Origin: Lentibacillus amyloliquefaciens
GTDB lineage: Bacteria > Bacillota > Bacilli > Bacillales > Amphibacillaceae
Length of the DNA stretch: 64,000 nucleotides
Direction of reading: 5' to 3'
Assembly: GCF_001307805.1 (NCBI RefSeq)
Contig: NZ_CP013862.1
Span: 1,178,001-1,242,000 of the forward strand
Positions 40,255-50,434 of the stretch are shown here, one piece after another (position 1 is the stretch's first letter; each line of letters begins with the position of its first letter). Both the position numbers and the translations under genes were made by a program. Below the pieces are notes generated by a model. That model worked only from the letters and a program-made list of their open reading frames with translations. It was not told the DNA's origin and searched no databases.

Positions 40255-40525
40255 AGTAACATGTTTTCTTGGTCATTAAAAAAATCCTTTGCATCCAAAA
40301 AAGGACGAAAAGGATTTGTTTCCGTGGTACCACCTTTGTTCATAGACAATAAACACCTATGCACTTATAGCATGATAACGGTCAGTAACCGGCTTTCTTC
40401 TACTGATTTCAAAGAAGCAGCTTCATGGGCGACCTTCCAGAATCATTATCCCGGGAAATTCCCACCGGCATTCCCTCTCTTTTAGAGTAATGACTCTGTA
40501 CTCCTCCCAATCATCGCTTATAGAG
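40255..40525 (-). ncRNA. T-box riboswitch of valS
   Basis: Transcription antitermination leader sensing uncharged tRNA-Val. The T-box core GGTGGTACCACGG is at 40334-40322 (minus). The terminator stem AAATCCTTT/AAAGGATTTTTTT is at 40317-40277. Stem I elements AGAGAGGGAATGCCGGTGG are also visible. GTC at 40433-40431, in GGAAGGTCGCC, is a plausible valine specifier. Ends are approximate. Confidence 0.88.
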
Positions 40526-40528
40526 GCT

Positions 40529-40595
40529 GTTCAAAAAGTCCGGTAACAATGACACGTCGAATTTCTTCGTTGCCTTGTTATCCTCCTTTTTGAAC
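40529..40595 (+). repeat. family C element, copy C4 (67 bp, both termini)
   Basis: GTTCAAAAAG (40529-40538) and CTTTTTGAAC (40586-40595) are perfect 10-bp inverted termini. The interior is reduced to GTCCGGTAACAATGACACG and TTCTTCGTTGCC. It lies between the valS promoter and the T-box. Confidence 0.8.
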
Positions 40596-40618
40596 ACGCA
40601 TTTATAGATATTGATGTT

Positions 40619-40647
40619 ATTTTACCGTTTTATCCTAACAAAATCAA
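40619..40647 (-). promoter_or_regulatory. sigma-A promoter of valS
   Basis: Minus strand TTGATT (40647-40642), 17-base spacer, TAAAAT (40624-40619). Transcription would begin near 40612 and run through C4 into the T-box. Confidence 0.7.
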
Positions 40648-40698
40648 CACCTACGATAAGAATGGCACAAAACAGACTGCAATATTCATACAATAGTG

Positions 40699-40848
40699 TA
40701 AAGTGAAACTTCATTCAGAGGAATTGGCTTTTATTCCTCTGAATGTTAATTGAACAGAATCGGGCATTTACTGGCAGTTATACTCCCACATCCTGCTTTG
40801 TTTTCACTTTCAGCCCTGAAGTGGGGTATTATCGCCAGTTATATGCAG
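40699..40848 (+). repeat. family B structured repeat, copy B4
   Basis: Starts AAGTGAAACTTC. Hairpin 1 is a perfect 12-bp stem ATTCAGAGGAAT/ATTCCTCTGAAT (40713-40724 with 40733-40744). Linker TTGAACAGAATCGGGCATTT. Hairpin 2 is CTGGC...GCCAG with inner TCCCAC/GTGGGG. Tail TTATATGCAG. It lies directly upstream of, and on the same strand as, the 62-aa gene. Confidence 0.85.
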
Positions 40849-40874
40849 AAAAAAATAAATGAGGTGAATGTGAC

Positions 40875-41063
40875 ATGTCCCGTTATTACCGTTACCGGCT
40901 GCCACCATGGGCCAAAAAATGCATTATCATCATTGAAAAAGTTACCCTGCCAATATTAATTTTTCAATTAATCCGCACTTTACTATTTCCCACTTCCCTT
41001 GACGTTTTTTTGCTTGGGATTCTGGCCGGTTTATTCATTGCATTTTATCTGGAATGGATTTAA
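40875..41063 (+). CDS. small membrane protein, unknown function
   Basis: 62 aa. A basic N-terminus (MSRYYRYRLPPWAKKC) is followed by hydrophobic stretches (about residues 17-36 and 42-60), so one or two TM helices. I do not recognise a family. A good ribosome site AGGTGA precedes the ATG by eight bases. Its stop overlaps the stop of convergent ysxE within TTAA. The family B repeat B4 forms its leader. Confidence 0.6.
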   Translation: MSRYYRYRLPPWAKKCIIIIEKVTLPILIFQLIRTLLFPTSLDVFLLGILAGLFIAFYLEWI

Positions 41064-42073
41064 GAATTTGAGTCCTCAACGGATTCCTCAAAATCCTGAG
41101 TATCTTTTACAAGGTTATTCCATTTGAGCCCAAGTACCAATTGCCGAAAAGCAGATTCCAGCATCCGGGTACGCTTTAGCATTGATGGATGATCAGGTTG
41201 TTCCAAATAATTGTCAATAAGTGATATGTAATAAAATGGATCGAGTAAGTAAATCGAAAGCAAATGATGTTGACTGTCCGTTAATGCATTTATATCGCTA
41301 TAGGCCGAGAACAATTCTGCCAATTGTTCAGGTGATTGGTCATAAAAACGCGCCTGGCTGTGAAGCAGTTGGGACAAATCGGTTACAGCTGTGCCATATC
41401 GCGCACTTTCCCAATTTATCAAATAAGTGTGCCGGGTGTTCAGAAAATGGGTTAACTTCAAATTGCCATGGCAGAGGCAATTATACCATATGGGGTCATT
41501 TTCCAGCTCTTTCATAAAACGATCAATGTGAAAATCCAGTTCATTCAGAACAGATACAAGAACATGATAGTGCGTACACACTTGCAGCTCAAATGGTGAC
41601 ATAAAACGATTCTGCTCGAAAAGCTGAACATAGTTAAATAATTTAAGCTTCAATTGAGCACAATTATCCCGATAATTACGGAAAATGTTTCCTGCAGTTT
41701 CTATATCAACAGTTATCTGCTGGCTTGTTTTTGCATGAATGCTTCCGATGACTTCATAAGCATTGACAATTTTCTGTTCATGATTTGGCTGATCTTCTGC
41801 TATCCAAGGTGTCAGGTAATAATACTTATCGTCCATCTCAGCGTAAAAATTAGACTGACCGGTTAAATAGACCGGTAAAATAGTTGTTAAATGAAACGCA
41901 TGTGCATGATGATAAATTTGTTCCCACGAAGCAATTGCAGATTTTGTAAGTCTGCTTTCTTTAAGTGCATATGTATAGCGGCCATCCCACACTTTGCAGA
42001 CACGGTTTGATATTGGTGTGATTTTTAACGGTTTCACGCCATAAGCCTTCATTATCTTCTTTGTCGCTTGCAT
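41060..42073 (-). CDS. ysxE: spore coat protein YsxE (CotS-like, kinase-fold)
   Basis: 337 aa of the CotS/YsxE group, with an aminoglycoside-phosphotransferase-like fold. The equivalent of the catalytic loop reads LCHGNLKLTHFLN and the following INWESARYGTAVTDLSQLL replaces the DFG region, so kinase activity is doubtful. In B. subtilis ysxE lies next to spoVID and encodes a coat-associated protein. ATG 42073 after GGGGAGGTGA. Confidence 0.82.
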   Translation of the reverse strand: MQATKKIMKAYGVKPLKITPISNRVCKVWDGRYTYALKESRLTKSAIASWEQIYHHAHAFHLTTILPVYLTGQSNFYAEMDDKYYYLTPWIAEDQPNHEQKIVNAYEVIGSIHAKTSQQITVDIETAGNIFRNYRDNCAQLKLKLFNYVQLFEQNRFMSPFELQVCTHYHVLVSVLNELDFHIDRFMKELENDPIWYNCLCHGNLKLTHFLNTRHTYLINWESARYGTAVTDLSQLLHSQARFYDQSPEQLAELFSAYSDINALTDSQHHLLSIYLLDPFYYISLIDNYLEQPDHPSMLKRTRMLESAFRQLVLGLKWNNLVKDTQDFEESVEDSNS

Positions 42074-42119
42074 GCTATCGTGTCACCTCCCCATACAACA
42101 ATATTAAGACCGTAAAAGA

Positions 42120-42152
42120 AAGTATATACCCCTTACTGATTAAGCAAGGGGC
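42120..42152 (-). terminator. terminator of spoVID
   Basis: CCCCTT...AAGGGG stem (42129-42151) in the spoVID-ysxE gap, with a T/A-rich tract after it on the minus strand. Confidence 0.5.
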
Positions 42153-42160
42153 TTTACATT

Positions 42161-43177
42161 TTATGGATTTACTTTTTTCGGGACATACAATATTTGCCCT
42201 TCTTCCACCCCCTCCTCAGCCAGTCGATTCTGTTTTAAGAGCTGGTGTGCAGAAGTATCATATCGTTCGGCAATGGATTCCAGTGTATCACTGTCCTGAA
42301 CGATGCATAATCGCATTTTGGCGTATGTCTCTTCTTCGTCCCTGCTGAACATATCTGCCAAATAACGCACATCTTCCGGTGATGATGAACTGTCATCCTG
42401 GTAAGCTGTCTCCGTATACTCTACTAAGGACGGTTCTTCCCCGGAACTTTCACTGGACTCTCCTTCAGATGCAAATGTTTCTTCCCCGGAATTTTCTGTC
42501 TGTGCGGTCCCGAAAAACTCAGCGAGTGTTTGTGACTTTTTATTTTTTTCACGTTCTGTTTCAGAAATAGACTCTTCTTCATCCGATTGATTTGTACTCT
42601 TAGAAAAATCGTCAGGCTGTGTGGAAAAATCCGTTTCGCCTTGTTCTGCTTTATCCATTTTCATATCAAAAGCAAATGTTTCTTCTCCCCTGAGTGATAA
42701 CGCAGGATCTTCCTTTTTATCTGTTTCATATGTGCCATTCTCTTCACTGATTCCGTTGATTTCAATTGTCGAAGTTAATTTAAGCTGATTCTTATTGGGC
42801 ACCTCATAGTCAAAGAACTCGATTGCTACCGTTACGTCCTCCGTATCATTTATTCGATAAGCAGGTACAGAAATTTCAATCGGAAAACGGTGGCTAAATT
42901 CTGCCAGACCGTCTTCAAGGTTAACTACATTTTCAACATATCGCTTTGAATGATAATCTTCAAAACCAATATCCGCGTCATTTTCCTGTGAAGAGGCATC
43001 ATGACGATAAGTACCATTGAGTTCGACAACACCTCTTATGTCGATATAATTATTAAAAGGATGTATGGAGATATTCGGATCCAACGAAATTCCCGTCATT
43101 TCACCAACTTCCTGTCCTTTTTCAAAAAAGAGTGATTCGTCCAGCTCAAAACGAAATGTTTCCTGATGATTATCCAA
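42161..43177 (-). CDS. spoVID: stage VI sporulation protein D (spore coat encasement)
   Basis: 338 aa. N-terminal conserved domain (FRFELDESLFFEKGQEVGEM, SIHPFNNYIDIRGVVELNG), a long acidic Ser/Glu-rich centre, and a C-terminal LysM domain (IVQDSDTLESIAERYDTS, LLKQNRLAEEGVEEGQILYVP). SpoVID drives coat encasement and binds SafA, also in this window. TTG start at 43177 with GGGAGG upstream. Lies downstream of the hem operon, as in B. subtilis. Confidence 0.92.
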   Translation of the reverse strand: MDNHQETFRFELDESLFFEKGQEVGEMTGISLDPNISIHPFNNYIDIRGVVELNGTYRHDASSQENDADIGFEDYHSKRYVENVVNLEDGLAEFSHRFPIEISVPAYRINDTEDVTVAIEFFDYEVPNKNQLKLTSTIEINGISEENGTYETDKKEDPALSLRGEETFAFDMKMDKAEQGETDFSTQPDDFSKSTNQSDEEESISETEREKNKKSQTLAEFFGTAQTENSGEETFASEGESSESSGEEPSLVEYTETAYQDDSSSSPEDVRYLADMFSRDEEETYAKMRLCIVQDSDTLESIAERYDTSAHQLLKQNRLAEEGVEEGQILYVPKKVNP

Positions 43178-43607
43178 ATGATATTCCTCCCTTCAGCATA
43201 TATTCCAAATACTTATACGTCTCAGTTCAACTATATGACAGACAAGTGGATGATATGCCCTTCTGGAGGGTATTCTTTCCCGATTGAATAGGGAGAATAA
43301 AGACTAAGAACAAAGGTTCCTGTTGCAATGCTTTGTAACCTGCTTCATGCAGGCCGGAACATACAAAAACAAACCTGCCCGAAATGGTTATTTTATATTC
43401 CGCACCGCAATTATCACATTCAACTGGTCTATATACCTAACCCCAAAATGCATTCCAGTTGAATGGCATATGGCAGTTTTGACATCTTTGCAATAATATG
43501 AACACCACCTTGTATTCCATAATTTGGCCTAATCCGGAAAAGCACCTTCTTATTCCAGATAGGCACTCGTTTGCGTAATAAGGTATAGACTGATTATATA
43601 CGTTTAC

Positions 43608-43738
43608 TTACTCGCTCTTTATCATTACAAAAGCAGCATAAATCATTGTTATCACAAGAAGGAAAGCTGGCCCGATCAGCGGCTGTGTTAAGTTCCCAAT
43701 AGGTGCTATTAAGGAAAATGATAAAACATATACTATTA
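43608..43738 (-). pseudogene. C-terminal remnant of a membrane protein
   Basis: Minus strand reads a hydrophobic 40-codon tail (VLSFSLIAPIGNLTQPLIG, AFLLVITMIYAAFVMIKSE) ending in TAA at 43608. There is no start codon; an in-frame TAG lies just upstream within the terminator hairpin. Looks like the leftover end of a deleted gene; parent family not identified. Confidence 0.4.
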
Positions 43739-43747
43739 TAAAAACAG

Positions 43748-43778
43748 CGTACTAAATTTTGTGTGATTTAGTACGCTC
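43748..43778 (-). terminator. terminator of the hem operon
   Basis: AGCGTACTAAAT and ATTTAGTACGCT form a perfect 12-bp stem; on the minus strand GTTTTTATA follows. It lies 105 bases past hemL. Confidence 0.8.
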
Positions 43779-43882
43779 AATAAAATGTGATTTTAATTTT
43801 TTTCCATCGTAAATGAACTAGTTACGGAAATGGGAATAGCTTTAACTTCTGCTTCTCTGTTTGTTCTGCTTTGAGACAGATT

Positions 43883-45172
43883 TTACTTCTCTATTTTCGA
43901 AAATGCTTTACGTACCGCTTGGATTGTTCGCTCAATGTCTTCATCGGTATGCGCTGTTGATAAGAACACACCTTCAAATTGGGACGGCGGCAGAAAGATG
44001 CCTTCTTCAATCATAGCTCTGTAATATTGTGCAAAATAATCAACATTGGCATTTTGAGCCGTTTCGAAGTTGATGACAGGTTCATTTGTAAAGAAAAAGC
44101 CGACCATAGATCCAGCCCGATTTATCTGAAGCGGGATGTCATAATCAATAGCTGCCTGTTTATAGCCTTCAACTAACTTGTCCACTTTTTCATTAATTGC
44201 TTCATAAGAAGATTCATCCAACGCATTTAATGTTTCAAATCCGGCTGTCATAGCAAGCGGATTGCCTGACAATGTTCCAGCCTGATAGATGGATCCGGTC
44301 GGTGCAACACTTTCAATAATCTCACGCTTTCCGCCATAGGCACCTACAGGCAAACCGCCACCGATAACTTTACCAAGACACGTTATATCCGGTGTTACAC
44401 CAAAATAGCCCTGGGCACACTGATAACCGACGCGGAATCCCGTCATCACTTCATCAAAAATTAAGAGAGCCCCATTTTCTGTTGTAATGGTTCTTAAATC
44501 CTGCAGGAAATCTTCTGTAGGCGGTACAACACCCATATTGCCGGAAACAGGCTCAGCAATGACAGCAGCAATATCATCCCCATACTCTGAAAAGACATAA
44601 CGTACACTTTCTATGTCATTATAAGGAACGGTAATCGTGTTTTGGGCAATCGACTCCGGCACTCCCGGACTATCAGGCAACCCGAGTGTGGCAACACCTG
44701 AACCTGCTTTAATAAGCAACGAGTCTCCATGGCCATGGTAATTGCCTTCAAACTTCAGAATTTTACTTCGTCCGGTATAACCACGGGCAACCCGCAAAGC
44801 GCTCATTGTTGCTTCTGTTCCGGAGTTGACCATTCGAAGCATCTCGATTGATGGCACACGATCAATTACGAGTTCAGCTAGTTTATTTTCCTGAATAGTC
44901 GATGTGCCAAAACTTGTTCCTTTTTCCGTTGCTTCCTTAAGCCCGGAAACAACGCGTTCATCAGCATGTCCCAAGATGAGCGGGCCCCAGCTTAATACAT
45001 AATCAATATATTCATTGCCATCAATATCGGTGATTTTGGAGCCTTTTCCTTCCTCCATAAAAATCGGTGTCATATCAACAGATTTAAATGCTCTTACAGG
45101 TGAATTGACGCCCCCGGGCATTAAATCCACTGCTTTCTCATATGCTGCTTTAGATTTCTCAAAATTTTGCAT
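43883..45172 (-). CDS. hemL: glutamate-1-semialdehyde 2,1-aminomutase
   Basis: PLP enzyme converting glutamate-1-semialdehyde to 5-aminolevulinate. 429 aa: [27 protein letters not shown], and the PLP lysine in [20 protein letters not shown] 45172 after GAGGTGATG. Last gene of hemAXCDBL. Confidence 0.97.
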   Translation of the reverse strand: MQNFEKSKAAYEKAVDLMPGGVNSPVRAFKSVDMTPIFMEEGKGSKITDIDGNEYIDYVLSWGPLILGHADERVVSGLKEATEKGTSFGTSTIQENKLAELVIDRVPSIEMLRMVNSGTEATMSALRVARGYTGRSKILKFEGNYHGHGDSLLIKAGSGVATLGLPDSPGVPESIAQNTITVPYNDIESVRYVFSEYGDDIAAVIAEPVSGNMGVVPPTEDFLQDLRTITTENGALLIFDEVMTGFRVGYQCAQGYFGVTPDITCLGKVIGGGLPVGAYGGKREIIESVAPTGSIYQAGTLSGNPLAMTAGFETLNALDESSYEAINEKVDKLVEGYKQAAIDYDIPLQINRAGSMVGFFFTNEPVINFETAQNANVDYFAQYYRAMIEEGIFLPPSQFEGVFLSTAHTDEDIERTIQAVRKAFSKIEK

Positions 45173-45198
45173 GATTCATCACCTCAACTTGAAAGATT

Positions 45199-45256
45199 AT
45201 TCCGCATGTAACTGGCACCATTCCTCCATATTATAAGAGACGACTGCCAGGCGGCT
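45199..45256 (-). repeat. possible decayed family B fragment
   Basis: CCGCATGTAACTGGCA followed about 40 bases later by TGCCAG recalls the hairpin 2 end of family B (compare 60614-60630). The linker and hairpin 1 are missing. Fills much of the hemB-hemL gap. Confidence 0.3.
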
Positions 45257-45302
45257 GATACAGTTCTCTCGAAAAGCGATTTCCACTGATCGAATTCTCA
45301 TA

Positions 45303-46283
45303 CTACCCTTGAAGCCATTTTGCCACATCTTTAGCAAAATACGACATAATCAAATCCGCCCCTGAACGTTTCATCGCTGTCAATTTTTCAAGCACCAATT
45401 CCTTTTCATCAATCCAGCCATTCATGGCAGCAGCTTTCACCATCGAATACTCACCGCTGACATTATAAGCAACAACCGGAGCATTAAAATTATTCCGGAC
45501 ATCACGGACGATATCCAAAAAGGACAGCGCTGGTTTAACAATCAAGAAGTCTGCCCCTTCTTCAATATCCGATTCTGCTTCACGTAAAGCTTCCCTGCGG
45601 TTTGACGGATCCATCTGATATGTTTTCCGGTCACCAAACTGTGGCGTGCTGTCCGCTGCATCACGGAACGGGCCATAAAATGCCGAGGCATATTTTACAG
45701 CATATGACATAATCGGGATATTTTGGTGTCCTGCTTCATCCAGTGCCTGGCGGATAACCGCGACAAATCCATCCATCATATTGGAAGGCGCAATGATGTC
45801 GGCACCTGCGTCAGCCTGTGATACAGCTGTTTTTGCCAGTAGTTTCAAGGATTCATCATTATCGACATCGTGGTTATGAATGACACCGCAATGACCATGT
45901 GATGTATATTCACAGAGACATGTATCAGCAACCACGAGCATGCCGGGTACTTCTTTTTTGATTAGCCTGGTCGCCTGCTGAACAATGCCATCATCCACAA
46001 ACGCACCGCTTCCCTGTTCATCTTTCTCATTGGGAACCCCAAACAGCATGACCGCTTTAATACCCAGTGATTGCAGCTCTTCCATCTCTGCTTTGACATG
46101 ATCAAGCGAAATCTGATAGATACCGGGCATTGAAGAGACTTCACTTTTTATGTTTTCCCCTTCAATGATAAAAAGCGGATAAATAAAATCGTCTATTCTT
46201 AAATGATTCTCACGGACGAGTGAACGCATGGCTGATGAAGATCGCAGCCGGCGATGCCGCTTAAATTCCCATTCGTTTGTCAT
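45303..46283 (-). CDS. hemB: delta-aminolevulinic acid dehydratase (porphobilinogen synthase)
   Basis: Condenses two ALA to porphobilinogen. About 326 aa. The cysteine-rich [14 protein letters not shown] indicates the zinc-dependent class. Schiff-base lysines lie in [18 protein letters not shown] and [12 protein letters not shown]. Start ATG 46283 after AAAGGATAG; a GTG one codon earlier is also possible. Confidence 0.97.
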   Translation of the reverse strand: MTNEWEFKRHRRLRSSSAMRSLVRENHLRIDDFIYPLFIIEGENIKSEVSSMPGIYQISLDHVKAEMEELQSLGIKAVMLFGVPNEKDEQGSGAFVDDGIVQQATRLIKKEVPGMLVVADTCLCEYTSHGHCGVIHNHDVDNDESLKLLAKTAVSQADAGADIIAPSNMMDGFVAVIRQALDEAGHQNIPIMSYAVKYASAFYGPFRDAADSTPQFGDRKTYQMDPSNRREALREAESDIEEGADFLIVKPALSFLDIVRDVRNNFNAPVVAYNVSGEYSMVKAAAMNGWIDEKELVLEKLTAMKRSGADLIMSYFAKDVAKWLQG

Positions 46284-46289
46284 CACAAT

Positions 46290-47063
46290 CTATCCTTTCT
46301 GTTTAAAAAATTCTTCCAGTTTCACAAGCATACCATCAATCGTAAATTCTTCCGGAATCAACAGATTATCCAGACCCAGCTCAGTAGCGCGCTCCGCGGT
46401 CGTTGTTCCAATACAGACAATTGGCAGTCCTGGATTTATATCTGCTTCCTTCATATCCACAAAAGCGTTGACACAAGAGGGGCTTGTAAACGTTATGGCA
46501 TCAAGATCATTTTGTGCCAGTTTAGTATTCAAGTTATCTTTCATAGCATAATGGTGACCTGTCCTATAAACTTCCAGTGATTGATATTGAACGCCGAGAC
46601 CCTCTAGCCAGCGTGGAAGCGTGTCCCGGGACCAATTCCCTCTGACAAGAAGAACAGGCTCTTCTAAGTGATCATAATCATTAAAAAAATCATTCGTCAT
46701 ACTTTCAGCATTATATATGCCCGGCACGAAATCTGCTTGATAGCCGTAACTTTCCAGCGCCCATCCTGTTTTCCGTCCAACGGCAGCAAATTTGGCTTCA
46801 GAAAATATATCTCGATTCAAACCATTGTTCTGCATTAAACGGAAAAAGCAATGAACACCGTTAGCACTGGTGAAAAACAACCATTTATATGGGTTTTCCT
46901 TTTGTATCAGGCCTGCAAAACCTTGATCGTGATGACATGTTATGTTCAGAAGCGGAACCTGCTCCGGTACTCCCTTACGCTGTACAACCTTAGTTGCTAA
47001 TTCCTCAGCCTGGTTCTTCTCACGCGTGATTAATATTTTTTTGCACTCAAGTGGTGAAGCCAT
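46290..47063 (-). CDS. hemD: uroporphyrinogen-III synthase
   Basis: Closes and inverts ring D of hydroxymethylbilane. 257 aa, a divergent family; supporting stretches are FTSANGVHCFF, AVGRKTGWALESYG, AITFTSPSCVNAF and CIGTTTAERATELG. ATG 47063 overlaps the hemC stop as TAATG, with GAGGAGC upstream. Confidence 0.92.
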   Translation of the reverse strand: MASPLECKKILITREKNQAEELATKVVQRKGVPEQVPLLNITCHHDQGFAGLIQKENPYKWLFFTSANGVHCFFRLMQNNGLNRDIFSEAKFAAVGRKTGWALESYGYQADFVPGIYNAESMTNDFFNDYDHLEEPVLLVRGNWSRDTLPRWLEGLGVQYQSLEVYRTGHHYAMKDNLNTKLAQNDLDAITFTSPSCVNAFVDMKEADINPGLPIVCIGTTTAERATELGLDNLLIPEEFTIDGMLVKLEEFFKQKG

Positions 47064-47992
47064 TAAATGTCAAGCTCCTCTTTAACCGCTTCAACAATTT
47101 CCTTTGCTCCCCTGCCGATGAGTTTTTGGGCAGCTTCTGTTCCGACTTCTTCCGGCTCCTTGCCGCGTACAACTTCTTTCAGCAATGTTTTTCCATCAGT
47201 TGTTCCGACAAAAGCTGTCATGGTGATCTCTTCGCCTTTCAGTTGAGCGTATCCTCCAATTGGCACTGAACAGCTGCCTTCAAGCAGATTCAGAAACGTC
47301 CGCTCTGCTGTAACCGTTTTAGTTGTATCAGGGTCGCTTATACGAGCCAATAATTCACGCAGCTCATGATCATCTTCACGGCATTCAATCGCTAAAGCGC
47401 CTTGCCCGACTGAAGGCACGCAGACTTCAGGCTCCAAATATTCAGTGATTAGCTCTTCACTTAGCCCGACACGTTTCAGCCCGGAAACCGCCAATATGAT
47501 GGCATCGTAGTCTTCTTCATGCAATTTGCGGATGCGTGACTCAATATTTCCGCGAATCCATTTAATCTCGACATCAGGCCGTTCAGCAAGGATTTGGGCC
47601 TTCCGCCGTAAACTGCTTGTGCCAACGATTGCTCCTGCTGGCAAATCCTTCAATGCCACATTATTTTCAGCGATATAGGCGTCCCGATGGTCTTCTCTGA
47701 CAGGTATGGTCGTAATAACCAATCCTTCAGGCATTTCAGAAGGCATATCTTTCATGCTATGAACAGCCAAATCTATTTCCTTTTCATACATCGCTCTTTC
47801 AATCTCTTTTACAAATAGTGCTTTTCCGCCAACTTTCGATAAAGTGACATCAAGAATCTGGTCTCCGCGTGTCACAATTTTTTTCACTTCAAATTCATTA
47901 TCGACACCGGCTTGTTTCAACTGCTCAATCACCCAGTCTGTCTGAGTTAATGCCAAATTGCTTTTTCGTGAACCTACTACGATATGACGCAT
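47063..47992 (-). CDS. hemC: porphobilinogen deaminase (hydroxymethylbilane synthase)
   Basis: Polymerises four porphobilinogens. 309 aa: [42 protein letters not shown] and the dipyrromethane-binding Cys in [17 protein letters not shown] 47992 after AAGGAGAG. Confidence 0.97.
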   Translation of the reverse strand: MRHIVVGSRKSNLALTQTDWVIEQLKQAGVDNEFEVKKIVTRGDQILDVTLSKVGGKALFVKEIERAMYEKEIDLAVHSMKDMPSEMPEGLVITTIPVREDHRDAYIAENNVALKDLPAGAIVGTSSLRRKAQILAERPDVEIKWIRGNIESRIRKLHEEDYDAIILAVSGLKRVGLSEELITEYLEPEVCVPSVGQGALAIECREDDHELRELLARISDPDTTKTVTAERTFLNLLEGSCSVPIGGYAQLKGEEITMTAFVGTTDGKTLLKEVVRGKEPEEVGTEAAQKLIGRGAKEIVEAVKEELDI

Positions 47993-48017
47993 CCGGATCT
48001 CTCCTTGATTTACGATT

Positions 48018-48839
48018 TTAATGTAAATGAAAATTGGATAAATTACTGAACAAAAAGAAATTAATTAATAAAATGAGAAATGCTGCCGAATTATATGTTG
48101 ATATGGCCCTGCCTTGAAAGCCTTTCCCCAGTCTCAACAGCAAATATATCACATAAACACCAAGCACAAGTATTGACCCGATGGTTTTCAAATCGAACCA
48201 ATAAAACTCGGCATTGGCGGCATAAGCCCAGGCGACACCAAGAGCTATCGCAATCGTCAAGAGTGGCACACCTGCTGTTACAGCTTTAAATGAAAATGAA
48301 TCAAGCTGTTCCAAATCACCAATTCGCCGCATCCAACGAAATCCCTTTTTTTGTTTTAACAATCGATACTGAACAAGGTACATGAGTGAAAAAATAAGTG
48401 AAACTGTAAAAAAACCATATGAAACAATCGCCAGCGTAATATGTGCGATCAGCATTTCATGTACCAGTTCAATCCCATCAACCTGCATATGTTCTGTTGC
48501 CCGGTTGGAGATGGCTAATAACAATATGAAAAAAGCAAGTACATTTATTAAAAACAATACAAACTGCGCGCGAAAAAATTTATTGAGAATGAGTGAAAGC
48601 GTCACTAATACCCATGCATAAAATGAAAGACCATCATATAACGTTAAAACCGGAAAATTCTTCTCAACAAATACTTGCTGTAATAAAAAAACGGTTTGCA
48701 GAAACCAAACCATACTAAGTAACCAGAAGGCTGCTCGGTTTGCCTTCCGGTTTTGCTGTATAAAATCTATAAAGTAGCCCACAAGACTCAATCCGTAAAT
48801 GGTCAATATGATTTCGTAAAGCCATTTTGCTTCATTCAT
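48018..48839 (-). CDS. hemX: HemX, CcsA-like membrane protein
   Basis: 273 aa, about eight TM helices, cytochrome c assembly (CcsA/ResC-like) family. In B. subtilis HemX lowers the cellular level of HemA. ATG 48839 after AAAGGG, 15 bases after hemA. Confidence 0.93.
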   Translation of the reverse strand: MNEAKWLYEIILTIYGLSLVGYFIDFIQQNRKANRAAFWLLSMVWFLQTVFLLQQVFVEKNFPVLTLYDGLSFYAWVLVTLSLILNKFFRAQFVLFLINVLAFFILLLAISNRATEHMQVDGIELVHEMLIAHITLAIVSYGFFTVSLIFSLMYLVQYRLLKQKKGFRWMRRIGDLEQLDSFSFKAVTAGVPLLTIAIALGVAWAYAANAEFYWFDLKTIGSILVLGVYVIYLLLRLGKGFQGRAISTYNSAAFLILLINFFLFSNLSNFHLH

Positions 48840-48854
48840 AGCAAAGACCCTTTC

Positions 48855-50222
48855 TTATTGTGCCGGGACGTTTTTGACAACAGGCGCGGATACTTTGCCT
48901 TCTGTTTCTTTAGCTGAATGATGCGTTTTTGCTTGCCGCTGACGTTCTTCTTGAACAATCTCTTCTATACCAAAAATATCGATGAATTGCTGCAGTGCTT
49001 CTTCTTTATTATCGTTGCCAGCCAATTCTTTCGCTTCTGTAATAGGCTGTTTCAGAAGCTGATTAACAATACTTTTCGTATGTTTATTCAGAACTTTTTT
49101 CTCACGTGCTGTCAGGTCAGGCATTTTACGTTCAATGCTTTTCATTGTCTCTCCTTGGATAGTCAATGCTTTTTTGCGGAGCGCCGAGATTACAGGGACA
49201 ACACCGAGTGTCTGCACCCAATCATTGAAGGCGGACATTTCTGCTTCAATCATAATTTCAATCTTTTCAGCCGCTTCTTTTCTTGCTTCAAGATTGTCAT
49301 CAACGACGTTTTGGAGATCGTCAATATCATAAAGAAATACATTTTCCAATTCCGCAATGCCCGGGTCCAAATCTCTTGGCAACGCAATATCAACGAGAAA
49401 CAGTGGTCTGCCTTTGCGCTTTTTCTGGATAGCTTGAACAGTCTCCTTTGTTAAAATGACTGAATCAGATCCTGTTGAACTCAGCAAAATATCTGCGTCG
49501 CAAAGCTGTTCATTCAATTGTTCAGCAGACTTTGCTTTACCTTTTAACGTATCAGCAAGTGACTGGGCTTTTGTCAAAGTCCGATTGACCACTGTAATGT
49601 TAGAAGCCCCTGAGCCATGGATATTCCTGGCAGCCAGTTCGCCCATTTTGCCGGCGCCATTTATAACAACATGCTTCTTCTCCAAATCGCCAAATACTTT
49701 CTTAGCTAGCTCAACAGCGGCATAACTGACAGATACAGCATGCTCTCCGATGGTCGTTTCTTTATGTGCTTTTTTGGCAAAAGTGATTGCCTGTTTGAAC
49801 AATTCATTAAAGATCGTGCCGGTTGTATTATTTTCTTGAGCGGTTAAAAAGGCATATTTTACTTGCCCCAATATCTGAGTCTCACCCAGCACCATGGAAT
49901 CCAAACCGGAAGCTACTCTGAATAAATGTTCTATCGTTGCATCACTTTCAGTTATATGCAAATATGGTGAAAGCTCTTCTTTATCAACGTTAAGCCATTC
50001 ACTGAGAAAACGTTTGATATAGTAACGCCCTGTATGGACCTGGTCAGCAACTGCATAGACCTCTGTCCGGTTGCATGTGGATATAATCACATTTTCCAGG
50101 ATGCTTTTTTGCTCACTTAGCTTAACCATAGCCTTATCAATCATCTCTTCAGAAATCATAAACCGTTCCCTGATTTCAAGAGGGGCTGATTTGTGATTAA
50201 ATCCGACTTTAAGTAAATGCAC
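48855..50222 (-). CDS. hemA: glutamyl-tRNA reductase
   Basis: NADPH-dependent reduction of Glu-tRNA to glutamate-1-semialdehyde, the rate-setting first step of haem synthesis. 455 aa: nucleophilic Cys in [32 protein letters not shown] fold [15 protein letters not shown], and a C-terminal dimerisation helix. GTG start at 50222 after TAGGATAG. The leader contains a PerR-like box. Confidence 0.97.
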   Translation of the reverse strand: MHLLKVGFNHKSAPLEIRERFMISEEMIDKAMVKLSEQKSILENVIISTCNRTEVYAVADQVHTGRYYIKRFLSEWLNVDKEELSPYLHITESDATIEHLFRVASGLDSMVLGETQILGQVKYAFLTAQENNTTGTIFNELFKQAITFAKKAHKETTIGEHAVSVSYAAVELAKKVFGDLEKKHVVINGAGKMGELAARNIHGSGASNITVVNRTLTKAQSLADTLKGKAKSAEQLNEQLCDADILLSSTGSDSVILTKETVQAIQKKRKGRPLFLVDIALPRDLDPGIAELENVFLYDIDDLQNVVDDNLEARKEAAEKIEIMIEAEMSAFNDWVQTLGVVPVISALRKKALTIQGETMKSIERKMPDLTAREKKVLNKHTKSIVNQLLKQPITEAKELAGNDNKEEALQQFIDIFGIEEIVQEERQRQAKTHHSAKETEGKVSAPVVKNVPAQ

Positions 50223-50251
50223 TCTATCCTACCCCAAAACAAAACATCAAT

Positions 50252-50272
50252 TAATAATTATTATAACATGGA
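50252..50272 (-). promoter_or_regulatory. PerR-like operator over the hemA -10 region
   Basis: Minus strand TTATAATAATTATTA (50266-50252) matches 13 of the 14 fixed bases of the PerR consensus TTATAATNATTATAA. The extended -10 TGTTATAAT overlaps it. hemAXCDBL belongs to the PerR regulon in B. subtilis. Confidence 0.7.
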
Positions 50273-50434
50273 CAATCATTAACAATTATCTTAAAATGTG
50301 AACAGATTTTGAAACAAAAACCGATAATCAATCGTACTTCACTGTATGTTAATCCGTTTGTACTTTATCATACGCTTATAGAAGACGCAAGAAATCTGCC
50401 ATTAAAGCAGAATTGAATGAAAGAAGGTGAAAAA

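Larger units (their letters stand above)
40239..40874. other. valS leader and divergent intergenic region (636 bp)
   Basis: Contains, from valS outward, the T-box leader, the family C copy C4, the valS promoter, family B copy B4 and the ribosome site of the 62-aa membrane protein. No other gene. Confidence 0.8.
43178..43882. other. intergenic region spoVID-hemL (705 bp) with coding remnants
   Basis: The largest gap. It holds the hemL terminator, a short membrane-protein tail without a start (43608-43738), and a start-less minus-strand stretch around 43250-43440 that reads PVECDNCGAEYKITISG. B. subtilis has no genes between spoVID and hemL. I see nothing else recognisable. Confidence 0.5.

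Noticed and set aside
40529..40595. C4 read as a tiny peptide gene (minus strand KEDNKATKKFDVSLLPDF)
   Set aside because: The open frame is simply the element end sequence; no start codon follows the AAGGAGG at a proper distance.
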